Origin: Flavobacterium gelatinilyticum
GTDB taxonomy: Bacteria; Bacteroidota; Bacteroidia; Flavobacteriales; Flavobacteriaceae
Assembly (NCBI RefSeq): GCF_027111295.1
Contig: NZ_CP114287.1
Coordinates: 2,914,001 to 2,978,000, forward strand
Direction of reading: 5' to 3'
DNA length: 64,000 nucleotides
Shown in pieces: positions 16,591 through 25,968 of the stretch. The first letter of the stretch is position 1; each line of letters starts with the position of its first letter. Below the pieces are notes generated by a model, which ran no database searches, was not told where the DNA came from, and saw nothing but the letters and a program-made list of their open reading frames with translations. The position numbers were made by a program, and so were the translations under genes.

Positions 16591-19275
16591 TTATAAATTG
16601 TATTTCATCGAAAATATGATGTACCGAGGCTGTACCGTATATTGTGAGACACGTGTAGAGAACTGAGAAAAGTTGTCGTCGTTTAAATATCTTGTGTTTA
16701 ATATATTGGTTGCTGCCACTTTATATTCCCATTTGCTGTCTTTCTTTTGGTAAATTAAACTGGCACTTAAGAAATCATATTCGTTATCGACCGATTTATC
16801 TCCGTTGTAATAATGATAAAATTCATACTCCGAAACAAAAGAGAAACTATCTAAAAAATAGTAATCTAATTTTGCAAAGGGTTTATCTGTGTAGAAAGTA
16901 GAACCGCTGTATTTATTAACCATCAGATTATATCCAAACTCAATATTAGGCAGTTTTTTATAATTAGTTGAAGCCCTTACAGTATAACTCTGAACAAAAC
17001 TTTCTGTTGTTGTAAAATCACCATTTTGTTTATTATTAAACTTGGACCAGTTTAAACTTGCATTAACTGAGGCTTTATAATTTTTTAAAAATGAACGTCC
17101 GTAAGCCCCCATTCCAGAGAAAGTTTCATCGGCTAAATTGGAGTTAAAAGGCACTGAAGATTGGTTAATTCCGTCAAACTTCGCTTCAGTTTTAATTGCA
17201 TCAACTTTTCTTGTATAAGAAGCATTAGCAAAAATATTTTCGAAATTGAACATATTGTATTTAAAATAACGAAGTGAATGTACTTGTGAAGTCGCGTTTT
17301 CTAAAGTACGATTTCCACGAAACAAACTGCTGTAATTAGACAAAACATAACCTTCTGCTAATTGATTAATATCTGTAAAATCATTCGTTAGAGAAAAATT
17401 ATAAGTAAGTGTTTCCGATTTTTTAATTTGATATAAAGCAAAGAAATCTGGCAGGACTTTCACAAAGTTCTGAGAATAATCAGCCCCCAGTTGTCCGTTT
17501 GTCATTTGATACGAATGCAGGCTTACACCAGGCGTCAGGGTGAATTTTCCAGTCAGAATTTTATAATGGAATCCTAGAAAAGCATCATTAAATCTGTAAT
17601 CTACATCATTATTGTTTTCACTGTTATTCAAATCATTTCTTTCTCCGTTATCCAATATTTGAAAAATATGCGAGTTGAAATTTTGATAGGAATACGTATT
17701 CCCTAACGTAATATTAATATTGCTTTTTGGCGTTACCATATAATAGTAATCCAATTTAGCGTCTAATTTATTGGTTTTTACAAATCGATCTTGATTGTAA
17801 TCATTTCGATTTTGTTTAATAAATCCTGACAAAGGGAAAGGAAGTGTTTGCAGATTGGCATTATAAAACGGGTTTTCGTCTTGATACAAATGCTGCATTT
17901 CAAAGGCAAAAATATTCTTGGCGCTTTGCGTATAATACAAACTTAAATTCTGGTTAAATGACGTTGGATCTTGTTTTTTGGTTGTAAAAATACTTTCCTG
18001 ACTTGATACATTTTGTACAATTTGCTCTCTAAACAAATCCGAATATTCTTCTTGCTTTGTCAATTTGGTTAAAATATCATAATCAAACTGAAATTTATCG
18101 CTTGGTTTGTAAGTTGAACTTAATTTAAAGAGTCCTAAATTATTTTTCTGATTTGTATTTTCGTCACGTTTTTCCTGATCTCCAGAATTTAAAATCGTTG
18201 ACTGTGATTTGGTTTCTAATTCTGTTTTTGAAGTCGAAAGAATTCCAAAACCGCTTAGATTCCAAGCTTTATTGACTGAATAAGCAAAATTGGCAGCGCC
18301 GAATTTCGTTTCTATTTCTTTAGCACGATTGTTTCTAAGTAATGAAATTCCCAGATCATTTGAAGAAACATTAAAGCTGCTGCCGCCTTTTTTCATCATA
18401 TTTTTAAATCCGCCTGTGAATTTAAAATAATCCTGTGCCGTAAGAGGCAGTTCACCAATATTATTAAAATTGGTAATGAGATTAACGCTGTATTTTGGGC
18501 TGTAGTAAAATAATTTTGGGTTAACGATATAACGGCTGTCCAGTTCTGCAACGCCTGTTCCGGCAGTAACATCTCCAAACCAGAAGTTCTTTTTGCCTTC
18601 TTTCAGCTTAATATTCATCGCCACATTTTCCTGATCGTTTTCTAAACCTTTTAAAGCGCTGACTTCATTAAAATTTCGTAAAACCTGCACTTTATCAATC
18701 GCATCGGCAGGAATATTTTTAACCCCCAATTTGGTATCACCATCAAAAAAGTCTTTGCCTTCAACCATTAATTTACTGACTTTCTTTCCTTCAACTTCGA
18801 TTTCTCCATCTGCATTTACCTCAACGCCCGGCAGTTTTTTCAGAACATCTTCGAGCTTTTTCTCTGTTCCTGATTTAAACGAATCTGCATTATACACAAT
18901 GGTATCGCCTTTTATCGAAACCGGCATTTCACGCACGATCTCGACACCTTCCAATTCTATTCCCACACCGTCCATTACAATATTCTGCACAATATTTTCT
19001 GATTTGGCGGTAACGGCAATTTCTTTAGACTTCATTCCCAGATAACTTACCTTAATGGTGTAAGCCGTATTGGGTTTTAGTGTCAATTGAAATTTTCCTT
19101 TATCATTCGTAATTCCATATGAATCCATAGCTTTTGTACCATTGTTTACAGCCATGATATTGGCCATTTCCAACGGATTTTTCTGTTCGTCCTGAATAAA
19201 TCCTTCAAAACGAATACTTTGAGAAAAAGAAAGAGATGCTAGTAAAAGGGCAAAGAATAGAAATAATTTGTTCAT
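16591..19275 (-). CDS. TonB-dependent receptor-type outer-membrane beta-barrel with N-terminal CarboxypepD-like domain
   Basis: 894 aa. A signal peptide ending at SLSFSQ is followed by a carboxypeptidase-regulatory-like beta-sandwich (RFEGFIQDEQKNPLEMANI ... YLGMKSKEIAV, residues 21-92). A plug-like region follows (VLKKLPGVEVNADGEIEVEGKKV and the ADAIDKVQVL stretch), then a long barrel ending IIFSMKYNL. It belongs to the outer-membrane beta-barrel family commonly paired with GLPGLI proteins, and the next gene upstream on the same strand is a GLPGLI protein (gap 40 bases). They are probably cotranscribed. Substrate unknown. Confidence 0.85.
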   Translation of the reverse strand: MNKLFLFFALLLASLSFSQSIRFEGFIQDEQKNPLEMANIMAVNNGTKAMDSYGITNDKGKFQLTLKPNTAYTIKVSYLGMKSKEIAVTAKSENIVQNIVMDGVGIELEGVEIVREMPVSIKGDTIVYNADSFKSGTEKKLEDVLKKLPGVEVNADGEIEVEGKKVSKLMVEGKDFFDGDTKLGVKNIPADAIDKVQVLRNFNEVSALKGLENDQENVAMNIKLKEGKKNFWFGDVTAGTGVAELDSRYIVNPKLFYYSPKYSVNLITNFNNIGELPLTAQDYFKFTGGFKNMMKKGGSSFNVSSNDLGISLLRNNRAKEIETKFGAANFAYSVNKAWNLSGFGILSTSKTELETKSQSTILNSGDQEKRDENTNQKNNLGLFKLSSTYKPSDKFQFDYDILTKLTKQEEYSDLFREQIVQNVSSQESIFTTKKQDPTSFNQNLSLYYTQSAKNIFAFEMQHLYQDENPFYNANLQTLPFPLSGFIKQNRNDYNQDRFVKTNKLDAKLDYYYMVTPKSNINITLGNTYSYQNFNSHIFQILDNGERNDLNNSENNNDVDYRFNDAFLGFHYKILTGKFTLTPGVSLHSYQMTNGQLGADYSQNFVKVLPDFFALYQIKKSETLTYNFSLTNDFTDINQLAEGYVLSNYSSLFRGNRTLENATSQVHSLRYFKYNMFNFENIFANASYTRKVDAIKTEAKFDGINQSSVPFNSNLADETFSGMGAYGRSFLKNYKASVNASLNWSKFNNKQNGDFTTTESFVQSYTVRASTNYKKLPNIEFGYNLMVNKYSGSTFYTDKPFAKLDYYFLDSFSFVSEYEFYHYYNGDKSVDNEYDFLSASLIYQKKDSKWEYKVAATNILNTRYLNDDNFSQFSTRVSQYTVQPRYIIFSMKYNL

Positions 19276-19315
19276 TTAAAAAAATGCTTAGAATAAATAA
19301 TAAACCAGAGGGATT

Positions 19316-20203
19316 TTATCTTCCCATTGGAGGCGGTCCGCCAGCACGTCCGCGGTTCATTTCCCTGAATTCTTCCATTTTTTTGATTACCGTTTCATCG
19401 TAATCTTTCTGAGAAATTACTTTTCCTTTTTTAGATGGTTTTATTTCTACTTTGTCTTTGGCATTCAATACAATTTTAGAACATAAAATTGTTGTTCGTC
19501 CATCGTTTACTTCCAAAATTAATCCCGGAAGTCCCCAATAGTTTTCAGGTCCCTGATTAACCGGAATTTCAGGCGTATACCAGGCTGTAATGATGATTTC
19601 TTTTGGTATTTCGAAATTGTCTTCAAAATTGGTTTTGGTTTCTCCCGAAGTTTTCTTTGCCTCATCTTTTTTGGCTTCGTTATTTTTTGGACGGAAGTTT
19701 CTAAAATCGGTTTTACTGGCTTCTTTTACCGCTGTTGCCTTATAGCAGTTATAACCGCCGATTTGTTTGGTTTCCTGTTCCAGTTTCCAGTTTAACTTTG
19801 GCAGGGAATCCACCACGAGAAATTCTTTTCCCATAAATTCTTTGTCTACAGTATAGGATTTGCTTTTTACATCTTTGTAAAATGTACCGCCGCCTCCCAT
19901 CATGGAGTTCATCATCATTCGCATTCCGCCTCCGCCCTGTCCGGGAGTTTCCAGTTTTTCTTCTTCTTTATAAATAGAAGCCGATTTGTCGAAATTTAAG
20001 ATAAAGGTTTTTTCAAGCATTTTTTTCATGCGCTCCTCCATATTCTTTTGCATTTCCGGCGTTATATCTCGGTTTCCCGCCCGCATTCCTTCAAATTTAG
20101 GTGCTTGTGTTTTCGATTCGTACACCGCCATTCCCTGAAAATCTTTTTGTGCCTGCACCTGACTAAAAACAAGTACGAAAAGCAAATATGATAGTTTTTT
20201 CAT
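19316..20203 (-). CDS. GLPGLI family protein
   Basis: About 295 aa. The namesake motif is seen as YWGLPGLILEVNDG in the C-terminal third, preceded by ITAWYTPEIPVNQGP. The start is placed at MKKLSYLLFVLVFSQVQA (ATG at 20203), a good signal peptide. An upstream in-frame ATG at 20224 would add seven residues. It contains a Gly/Met-rich stretch (GGGMRMMMNSMMGGGG, around residues 93-108) and a proline-rich tail. GLPGLI proteins are exported Bacteroidota proteins found next to TonB-type barrels, and the downstream barrel gene fits that pattern. Exact role unknown. Confidence 0.9.
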   Translation of the reverse strand: MKKLSYLLFVLVFSQVQAQKDFQGMAVYESKTQAPKFEGMRAGNRDITPEMQKNMEERMKKMLEKTFILNFDKSASIYKEEEKLETPGQGGGGMRMMMNSMMGGGGTFYKDVKSKSYTVDKEFMGKEFLVVDSLPKLNWKLEQETKQIGGYNCYKATAVKEASKTDFRNFRPKNNEAKKDEAKKTSGETKTNFEDNFEIPKEIIITAWYTPEIPVNQGPENYWGLPGLILEVNDGRTTILCSKIVLNAKDKVEIKPSKKGKVISQKDYDETVIKKMEEFREMNRGRAGGPPPMGR

Positions 20204-20427
20204 CTTTTTTATTTTTAAAAACATTGTAAGTCTTTTAAACTTACACTCAAATTTATTACTAATTTTAAAATACTGAAAGTTAAATATATCAATCCTAAAA
20301 TCGAATCGACAAAATCGTATGTTTGTAAGACTATTATAATTTGATGGTTTAAATCCCGGAATAGTTTAAAACCGTAATTTTCTTTGAAGTAGATTTTGTA
20401 CTTTGGCTCTTTAAAATTGTAATCAAT

Positions 20428-21243
20428 ATGAGCAAAACAATGCGGCGTATTTTATTATGTGTCTTTATTGTGTGTTGGTCCTCTTCTTTTTGGGGGCAAA
20501 ACCAAAAAATTTCAGGGCCTGTTATTTCAAAATTTGCACATAATGCAGACCAGTTTATTGGTTATGATTCTTTTGGTTATTTATATCAAATCAAAAACAA
20601 TATTTTCAGTAAAACAAAAGGAAATGAGTTTTTCGAGTATAAGAACATTTCTTTAGGAAATATCACAAGAGCAGATATTCAGAACCCGCTTAAGATTGTT
20701 CTTTTTTACGAAGATTTTAACAGCGCGGTTTTACTGGACAATCAGCTGAACAAGATGACTGAAATTAATTTTTCTCAAAATCCGGTTCCAATAGCTGCCG
20801 GAGCAGTTGGAATGTCAACACAGAATCAGCTTTGGGTTTACAACACTTTGAATCAGCAGATCGGGCTTTTTGATTATTTAAAAAATGAATATAAGACAGT
20901 TTCTATTCCGTTAACAGAAAGCATAAAGTATTACCAAACCGACTTTAATAGTTTTTACTGGATTGACAAAAAAAACAACTTGTTTTTGTGCAATATTTTT
21001 GGCAAAATTTCAAGTTTAGGAAATGTTCCCGAGTTCGAAAAAATTGAAATAATTGACCCTCAAAAATATATTTTCAAAAAAGATAACTCACTATATTTCA
21101 GAAGTATTAACAAGACGAATACCTCTACTGATTTAGAAATTGAAATTTTAGAAAAATCGTTTGACAAATTCTGTTACAAAGACCAAATTTTATCTATTTT
21201 TACAACCAAAGAAATTGTAAATTATAAAATCGTAATACCGTAA
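20428..21243 (+). CDS. Exported protein of unknown function, possibly beta-propeller-like
   Basis: 271 aa with a signal peptide (IVCWSSSFWGQ). The remainder is a series of beta-type segments with repeating aromatic-Asp patterns (DQFIGYDSFGYLYQIKN, QLWVYNTLNQQIGLFDY, FYWIDKKNNLFLCN) suggestive of a propeller. It ends in TAATG overlapping the start of the deoxynucleoside kinase gene, so the two are translationally coupled. No family name can be given. A link to nucleotide salvage is not implied beyond the shared operon. Confidence 0.7.
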   Translation: MSKTMRRILLCVFIVCWSSSFWGQNQKISGPVISKFAHNADQFIGYDSFGYLYQIKNNIFSKTKGNEFFEYKNISLGNITRADIQNPLKIVLFYEDFNSAVLLDNQLNKMTEINFSQNPVPIAAGAVGMSTQNQLWVYNTLNQQIGLFDYLKNEYKTVSIPLTESIKYYQTDFNSFYWIDKKNNLFLCNIFGKISSLGNVPEFEKIEIIDPQKYIFKKDNSLYFRSINKTNTSTDLEIEILEKSFDKFCYKDQILSIFTTKEIVNYKIVIP

Positions 21244-21857
21244 TGCACATAGCGATAGCAGGAAATATAGGGGCAGGCAAAACAACTTTGACTAAATTGT
21301 TGGCCAAACATTTTAAATGGGAACCCCATTATGAAGATGTAGTTGATAATCCGTACTTGGACGATTTTTACCACCAGATGGAACGCTGGTCTTTTAATTT
21401 ACAGATTTATTTCTTAAACAGCCGTTTTCGTCAGGTACAGCAGATTCGCGAAAGCGGTAAAAAAATCATTCAGGACAGAACGATTTATGAAGATGCTCAT
21501 ATTTTTGCTCCCAATTTATACGCAATGGGATTAATGACAAGCCGTGATTTTGAAAATTACACTTCGCTGTTTGAATTAATGGAACTGCTGGTTAAAGCTC
21601 CTGATTTATTGATTTATTTAAGAAGTTCTATTCCTAATTTAGTGGGACAAATTCATAAACGCGGACGTGAATACGAGAATTCTATTTCTATCGATTATTT
21701 AAGCCGTCTGAATGAAAGATACGAAGCCTGGATTCAGACTTATACAAAAGGAAAATTATTAATTATTGATGTTGATAATATTAACTTCGTTGATAATCCG
21801 GAAGATTTAGGAAATATTATTAATAAAATTGATGCTGAACTGAACGGGTTGTTTTAG
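21243..21857 (+). CDS. Deoxynucleoside kinase
   Basis: Phosphorylates deoxynucleosides for dNTP salvage. 204 aa with P-loop GNIGAGKTT (residues 7-15), the DRTIYEDAHIF segment (about 79-89) carrying the catalytic Asp-Arg pair, and RGREYENSIS in the lid region. These features match the dCK/dGK-type family. The start overlaps the stop of the preceding gene by one base. Substrate preference (dA, dG or dC) cannot be read from the sequence alone. Confidence 0.9.
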   Translation: MHIAIAGNIGAGKTTLTKLLAKHFKWEPHYEDVVDNPYLDDFYHQMERWSFNLQIYFLNSRFRQVQQIRESGKKIIQDRTIYEDAHIFAPNLYAMGLMTSRDFENYTSLFELMELLVKAPDLLIYLRSSIPNLVGQIHKRGREYENSISIDYLSRLNERYEAWIQTYTKGKLLIIDVDNINFVDNPEDLGNIINKIDAELNGLF

Positions 21858-21890
21858 AACACAAATTGCGCAGATTTTCACAAAATATAA

Positions 21891-21927
21891 AAAATGCCTC
21901 TAAATAATTTTAGAGGCATTTTTTTGT
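21891..21927 (+). terminator. Terminator after the deoxynucleoside kinase gene
   Basis: AAAATGCCTCTAAA pairs with TTTAGAGGCATTTT over 14 bp, followed by Ts. Confidence 0.9.
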
Positions 21928-21953
21928 TGTTTATTCTATTTATCTACAAGATA

Positions 21954-21980
21954 CCTAACAGGTTTTGAAAACCTGTTAGG
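21954..21980. repeat. Perfect 13-bp palindrome
   Basis: CCTAACAGGTTTT, one G, AAAACCTGTTAGG. It lies between the convergent kinase and pyrophosphatase genes and is probably a dispersed flavobacterial intergenic palindrome. It may add to termination of the minus-strand transcript. Confidence 0.6.
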
Positions 21981-21997
21981 ATATGAAATTTAATTCT

Positions 21998-24355
21998 TTA
22001 TTTTTCGTCAAAATGAGCCAGGCATTTTGCTGTTTCTTCTTCAGAACAGCCTTTTTCTTTACACATTTTAATACATTCTTCTTTTGTCATTCCAGACATA
22101 TCGCCACATTTAGACATTCCTGCGTGCATTTCTGTTTTGGCACAGCAGGAAGCTCTTCCCGCAAGATCTGATGCTGCATGTCCTTCACCCAAAATTGGAG
22201 CAATTACCAATCCAATTAAGCAGGTTAATTTAATTAAGATGTTCATTGATGGCCCTGAAGTATCTTTAAAAGGATCTCCAACAGTATCTCCGGTTACAGC
22301 CGCTTTATGGGCATCTGAACCTTTGTATGTCATTTCGCCATTGATCATTACCCCTGCTTCAAAAGATTTTTTAGCATTATCCCAGGCTCCTCCGGCATTG
22401 TTTTGAAAAACAGCCCAAAGTACACCAGATACGGTAACTCCCGCCATGTAACCTCCTAACATTTCAGCTATAAGCTGATTGTTATCTGCATAAACTAATT
22501 TTCCAAGAAGAACAATTGCAATTGGAAAACCAATAGTTAAGATTCCCGGAAGCATCATTTCGCGTAAAGCTGCTTTTGTGGAGATTTCAACACATTTTCC
22601 ATATTCCGGTTTTCCGGTTCCTTCCATAATTCCGGCAATTTCTTTAAACTGGCGACGAACTTCGTACACCATATCCATTGCCGCTTTTCCAACTGAATTC
22701 ATAGCCAAAGCAGAGAAAACAACCGGAATCATGCCGCCAACAAATAACATGGCTAAAACCGGCGCTTTAAATATATTAATTCCGTCAATACCTGTAAAGG
22801 TTACATAAGCTGCAAATAAAGCTAGTGAAGTTAAAGCTGCAGAAGCAATTGCAAATCCTTTTCCTGTTGCGGCAGTTGTATTTCCAACTGAATCTAAAAT
22901 ATCGGTTCTGGTACGGACTTCTTTTGGTAATTCGCTCATTTCAGCAATACCTCCGGCATTATCAGAGATTGGTCCGAAAGCATCGATTGCCAGCTGCATT
23001 GCAGTTGTTGCCATCATAGCCGAAGCCGCTAATGCTACTCCGTAAAATCCTGCAAGAGCATACGAAATCCAGATTGCCACAGCAAACAAAATTACCGTTG
23101 GAAAAGTAGAAATCATTCCTGTTGCCAAACCTGCTATTACGTTTGTACCTGCCCCGGTTGATGATTTCTGAACGATTGCTAATACCGGTTTTGTTCCTAA
23201 TCCTGTGTAATATTCTGTTACAGATGAAATAGCTCCGCCCACAACTAATCCGACAAGTGTGGCGTAGAAAACACGCATTGATGAAATATCTCTTGATCCT
23301 TCACCAAAGAATGTCATCTGCATGGTTTCCGGCAACATATATTGTACTAAAAAGAAACAAGCTGCAGCAGTTAAAACAATAGAAACCCAGTTTCCTATAT
23401 TTAATGCTTTTTGTACTTGTGCTTCTTTAGCATTGTCATCTGAAATTTTTACTAATAAAGTTCCGATAATTGAGAATAAAATTCCGAAACCGGCAATGGC
23501 CATTGGCAGTAAAATAGGTCCGATTCCGCCGAAAGCATCATTGATACTGCCGCCCATATCTTTTATAACATAGTTCCCAAGAACCATTGCTGCTAAAACG
23601 GTTGCTACATACGAACCAAACAAATCGGCTCCCATACCGGCAACGTCACCCACATTATCTCCTACGTTATCTGCAATTGTTGCCGGATTACGCGGATCAT
23701 CTTCTGGAATTCCGGCTTCTACTTTACCAACTAAATCGGCACCCACATCGGCTGCTTTTGTGTAAATTCCGCCTCCAACTCTGGCAAACAAAGCAATTGA
23801 TTCTGCACCAAGTGAAAATCCTGCAAGAGTTTCCAAAACAACAGTCATTGTATCTGTATCTTTCCAGACACCGCCTGAAAATAAATTAAAGAAGATGATA
23901 AAAAAGGCTGTTAATCCTAAAACAGCAAGACCTGCAACACCTAACCCCATTACAGTTCCGCCTCCAAATGAGACTTTTAACGCCTGTGGCAAACTTGTAC
24001 GGGCGGCCTGAGTAGTCCTAACGTTTGTTTTGGTTGCTATTTTCATACCAATATTTCCGGCATAAGCCGAAAATAATGCTCCAAAAATGAATGCTATTAC
24101 GATTAATAAATGTGTTTTTACTCCAGGGATAAAAGTAATTCCGGCAAGCGCTAAACTGCCTATAATTACGAAGATGGTTAATAGTTTATATTCGGCTTTT
24201 AAGAAGGCCAGAGCACCTTCGTAAATGTAATCTGAGATTTCTTTCATTTTTCCATCACCGGCGTCTTGTTTTAAAACCCAGCTTCGTTTAATTCCCATGA
24301 AAAGTAATCCTAAAACTGCCATGATAATGGGCAGGTAAATCATAAATGCATTCAT
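21998..24355 (-). CDS. hppA: K+-stimulated ion-pumping membrane pyrophosphatase with Cys/Met-rich C-terminal tail
   Basis: 785 aa, about 16 membrane helices. It couples PPi hydrolysis to H+ or Na+ pumping across the inner membrane. Motifs are DVGADLVGKVEAGIPEDDPR and the Asp-rich NVGDNVGDVAGMGADLFGSY, plus GDTVGDPFKDTSGPS near the C-terminus. GNTTAATGKG has Ala and Gly where K+-independent enzymes have Lys and Thr, so it falls in the K+-dependent class. After the last helix (about residue 730) there is an unusual tail of ~50 residues with seven Cys and several Met/His. The soluble pyrophosphatase gene lies 115 bases upstream on the same strand. Confidence 0.95.
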   Translation of the reverse strand: MNAFMIYLPIIMAVLGLLFMGIKRSWVLKQDAGDGKMKEISDYIYEGALAFLKAEYKLLTIFVIIGSLALAGITFIPGVKTHLLIVIAFIFGALFSAYAGNIGMKIATKTNVRTTQAARTSLPQALKVSFGGGTVMGLGVAGLAVLGLTAFFIIFFNLFSGGVWKDTDTMTVVLETLAGFSLGAESIALFARVGGGIYTKAADVGADLVGKVEAGIPEDDPRNPATIADNVGDNVGDVAGMGADLFGSYVATVLAAMVLGNYVIKDMGGSINDAFGGIGPILLPMAIAGFGILFSIIGTLLVKISDDNAKEAQVQKALNIGNWVSIVLTAAACFFLVQYMLPETMQMTFFGEGSRDISSMRVFYATLVGLVVGGAISSVTEYYTGLGTKPVLAIVQKSSTGAGTNVIAGLATGMISTFPTVILFAVAIWISYALAGFYGVALAASAMMATTAMQLAIDAFGPISDNAGGIAEMSELPKEVRTRTDILDSVGNTTAATGKGFAIASAALTSLALFAAYVTFTGIDGINIFKAPVLAMLFVGGMIPVVFSALAMNSVGKAAMDMVYEVRRQFKEIAGIMEGTGKPEYGKCVEISTKAALREMMLPGILTIGFPIAIVLLGKLVYADNNQLIAEMLGGYMAGVTVSGVLWAVFQNNAGGAWDNAKKSFEAGVMINGEMTYKGSDAHKAAVTGDTVGDPFKDTSGPSMNILIKLTCLIGLVIAPILGEGHAASDLAGRASCCAKTEMHAGMSKCGDMSGMTKEECIKMCKEKGCSEEETAKCLAHFDEK

Positions 24356-24411
24356 AATATTTTTTGGTTATGGTTAATAGTAAAAATAAACTAACTATAA
24401 CGAATTTAAGC

Positions 24412-24449
24412 AAAAAAGCAATACTCCTGACCCGGAATATTGCTTTTTT
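24412..24449 (-). terminator. Terminator between ppa and hppA
   Basis: AAAAAAGCAATA and TATTGCTTTTTT flank a 14-base loop, so the two pyrophosphatase genes are probably separate units. Confidence 0.8.
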
Positions 24450-24470
24450 TATAAAATATGTATGACTAAA

Positions 24471-25001
24471 TTATTTAATACTAAATAATCCTGCCGGTTT
24501 ATTTTCAATGTCATCAAAACGCTTTGTACACTCAGCGATAATGTCGTAAGCTTCTTTTACATCTCCCCATCCTTCAACATCTACTTTTTTATGCTCAAGG
24601 TCTTTATAAACCTGAAAGAAATGCTCGATTTCTTTCACTAAGTGAGGGTTAATATCAGAAAGGTCGCTTAATGAATTCCAGATTGGATCTGAAACTGGTA
24701 CACAAATAATTTTCTCGTCCGGTCCTTTATCATCTGCCATGTGGAAAACACCGATTGGTTTTACTTCCATAACACATCCCGGGAAAGTTGGTTCGTTTAC
24801 TAAAACCAATACATCCAGAGGATCACCATCAAGAGCTAAAGTTTCAGGAATAAACCCGTAATCTGCAGGGTACATCATTGAAGAGAACAACATTCTGTCG
24901 AAACGCATTCTTTTGATTTCAAAATCGTACTCATATTTATTTCTGCTTCCTCTTGGGATTTCGATCAACACATCGAAAGTCGTTAGTTTGTCTGCGGTCA
25001 T
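24471..25001 (-). CDS. ppa: Soluble inorganic pyrophosphatase (family I)
   Basis: Hydrolyses PPi to phosphate in the cytoplasm. 176 aa. Family I signature DGDPLDVLVL (residues 57-66) with the metal-binding aspartates, plus EIPRGSRNKYEYD near the N-terminus and FFQVYKDLEHKKVDVEGWGD. Normal length. It sits next to the membrane pyrophosphatase on the same strand, so the cell has both an energy-conserving and a non-conserving PPi sink encoded side by side. Confidence 0.96.
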   Translation of the reverse strand: MTADKLTTFDVLIEIPRGSRNKYEYDFEIKRMRFDRMLFSSMMYPADYGFIPETLALDGDPLDVLVLVNEPTFPGCVMEVKPIGVFHMADDKGPDEKIICVPVSDPIWNSLSDLSDINPHLVKEIEHFFQVYKDLEHKKVDVEGWGDVKEAYDIIAECTKRFDDIENKPAGLFSIK

Positions 25002-25134
25002 TTTCGTTTTTTAATGTTTCTAAAATTTCGATTGCAAAAGTAACTAAAGAATCCTTTTTTACAATGAAAAAAGTATATTAATCTATGCATTTATACAATT
25101 AATTAATATACTTTTCTTTTTATATAACAGATAG

Positions 25135-25734
25135 TTAATATGTAATTTTCCGTTTTCTCTTTGTTAAATAATGATGCCAGAGCAAATAGGCCGCATAGGA
25201 CCTGTACGGACTCCACTGCGCCGCATGGGTTTCCATTTCCTGCTTGTCATGAATATCAAAGAGTTCTTTTATTGTATTGACCACTGCAATATCGCCAAGC
25301 GGAATCAAATCTGGCTCCTGAAGACAAAACATCAAATAAATATCAATTGTCCAGTTTCCTATGCCTTTTAACTTAATCAGTTCTTCCCGTACTTCTTTTG
25401 CAGTTTTAAAAGCCAGTCCTTCGATATCCAATTCTTTATTGAGAACTGCTTCGGCTAAAATTTTAATGTATTTTGTTTTCTGACGGCTTACTCCAAGATT
25501 TCTGAATTCTTCATCAGATAAAAGCATCATATTTTCAGGATTACAGGTTTTATAAGCTTTGATTTTTAAAAATGTGGCTTTCGCCGAATCAATAGAAACC
25601 TGCTGCTCCAATATTAACAAAACCAAAGTTTCAAAACCCGGCGGACGTTTTGGGATTGGCGGAAGCCCATATTTTTCGATTATTTCCAGAAATACCGGAC
25701 TTTTGGATGAAAGAAAATCAATGGCTTCCTGCAT
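25135..25734 (-). CDS. AlkA-like DNA-3-methyladenine glycosylase (HhH-GPD)
   Basis: 199 aa base-excision repair enzyme that removes alkylated purines. The helix-hairpin-helix is LIKLKGIGNWTIDIYLM (about 117-133), followed by PLGDIAV, where the Asp is the catalytic residue of the HhH-GPD family. LLILEQQVS near residues 40-48 is the conserved N-terminal helix. It lacks the N-terminal beta domain of E. coli AlkA, as is usual for short bacterial members. It is a single gene whose start is 34 bases inside a 234-base gap to the next gene. Confidence 0.88.
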   Translation of the reverse strand: MQEAIDFLSSKSPVFLEIIEKYGLPPIPKRPPGFETLVLLILEQQVSIDSAKATFLKIKAYKTCNPENMMLLSDEEFRNLGVSRQKTKYIKILAEAVLNKELDIEGLAFKTAKEVREELIKLKGIGNWTIDIYLMFCLQEPDLIPLGDIAVVNTIKELFDIHDKQEMETHAAQWSPYRSYAAYLLWHHYLTKRKRKITY

Positions 25735-25903
25735 GATGATTGTTTTTAAAGTAAATCAAAATTAAGGAAAATGATGGTAGTTCTCGAAGGAACCAGAGGA
25801 TATCAGTTTTGTTTCACGCCGATATTGAAGATAGAGCAGATTTATTTTAATCTTTAATATAATAACAAATCTGCAAAATCTGCGTGAAGCAATTTAAGTC
25901 CAA

Positions 25904-25948
25904 TAAAAAAACGCCAAGTCATAAGAATAAAACTTAGTGACTTGGCGT
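25904..25948 (-). terminator. Terminator after the DUF5686 gene
   Basis: ACGCCAAGTCA (25911-25921) and TGACTTGGCGT (25938-25948). On the minus strand it is followed by seven Ts. Confidence 0.85.
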
Positions 25949-25968
25949 CTTTGCAGCAATAAAACCCT

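Noticed and set aside
23587-23889. 100-codon plus-strand ORF inside hppA
   Set aside because: Antisense shadow with abnormal His/Arg/Leu composition; hppA is unquestionably coding here.
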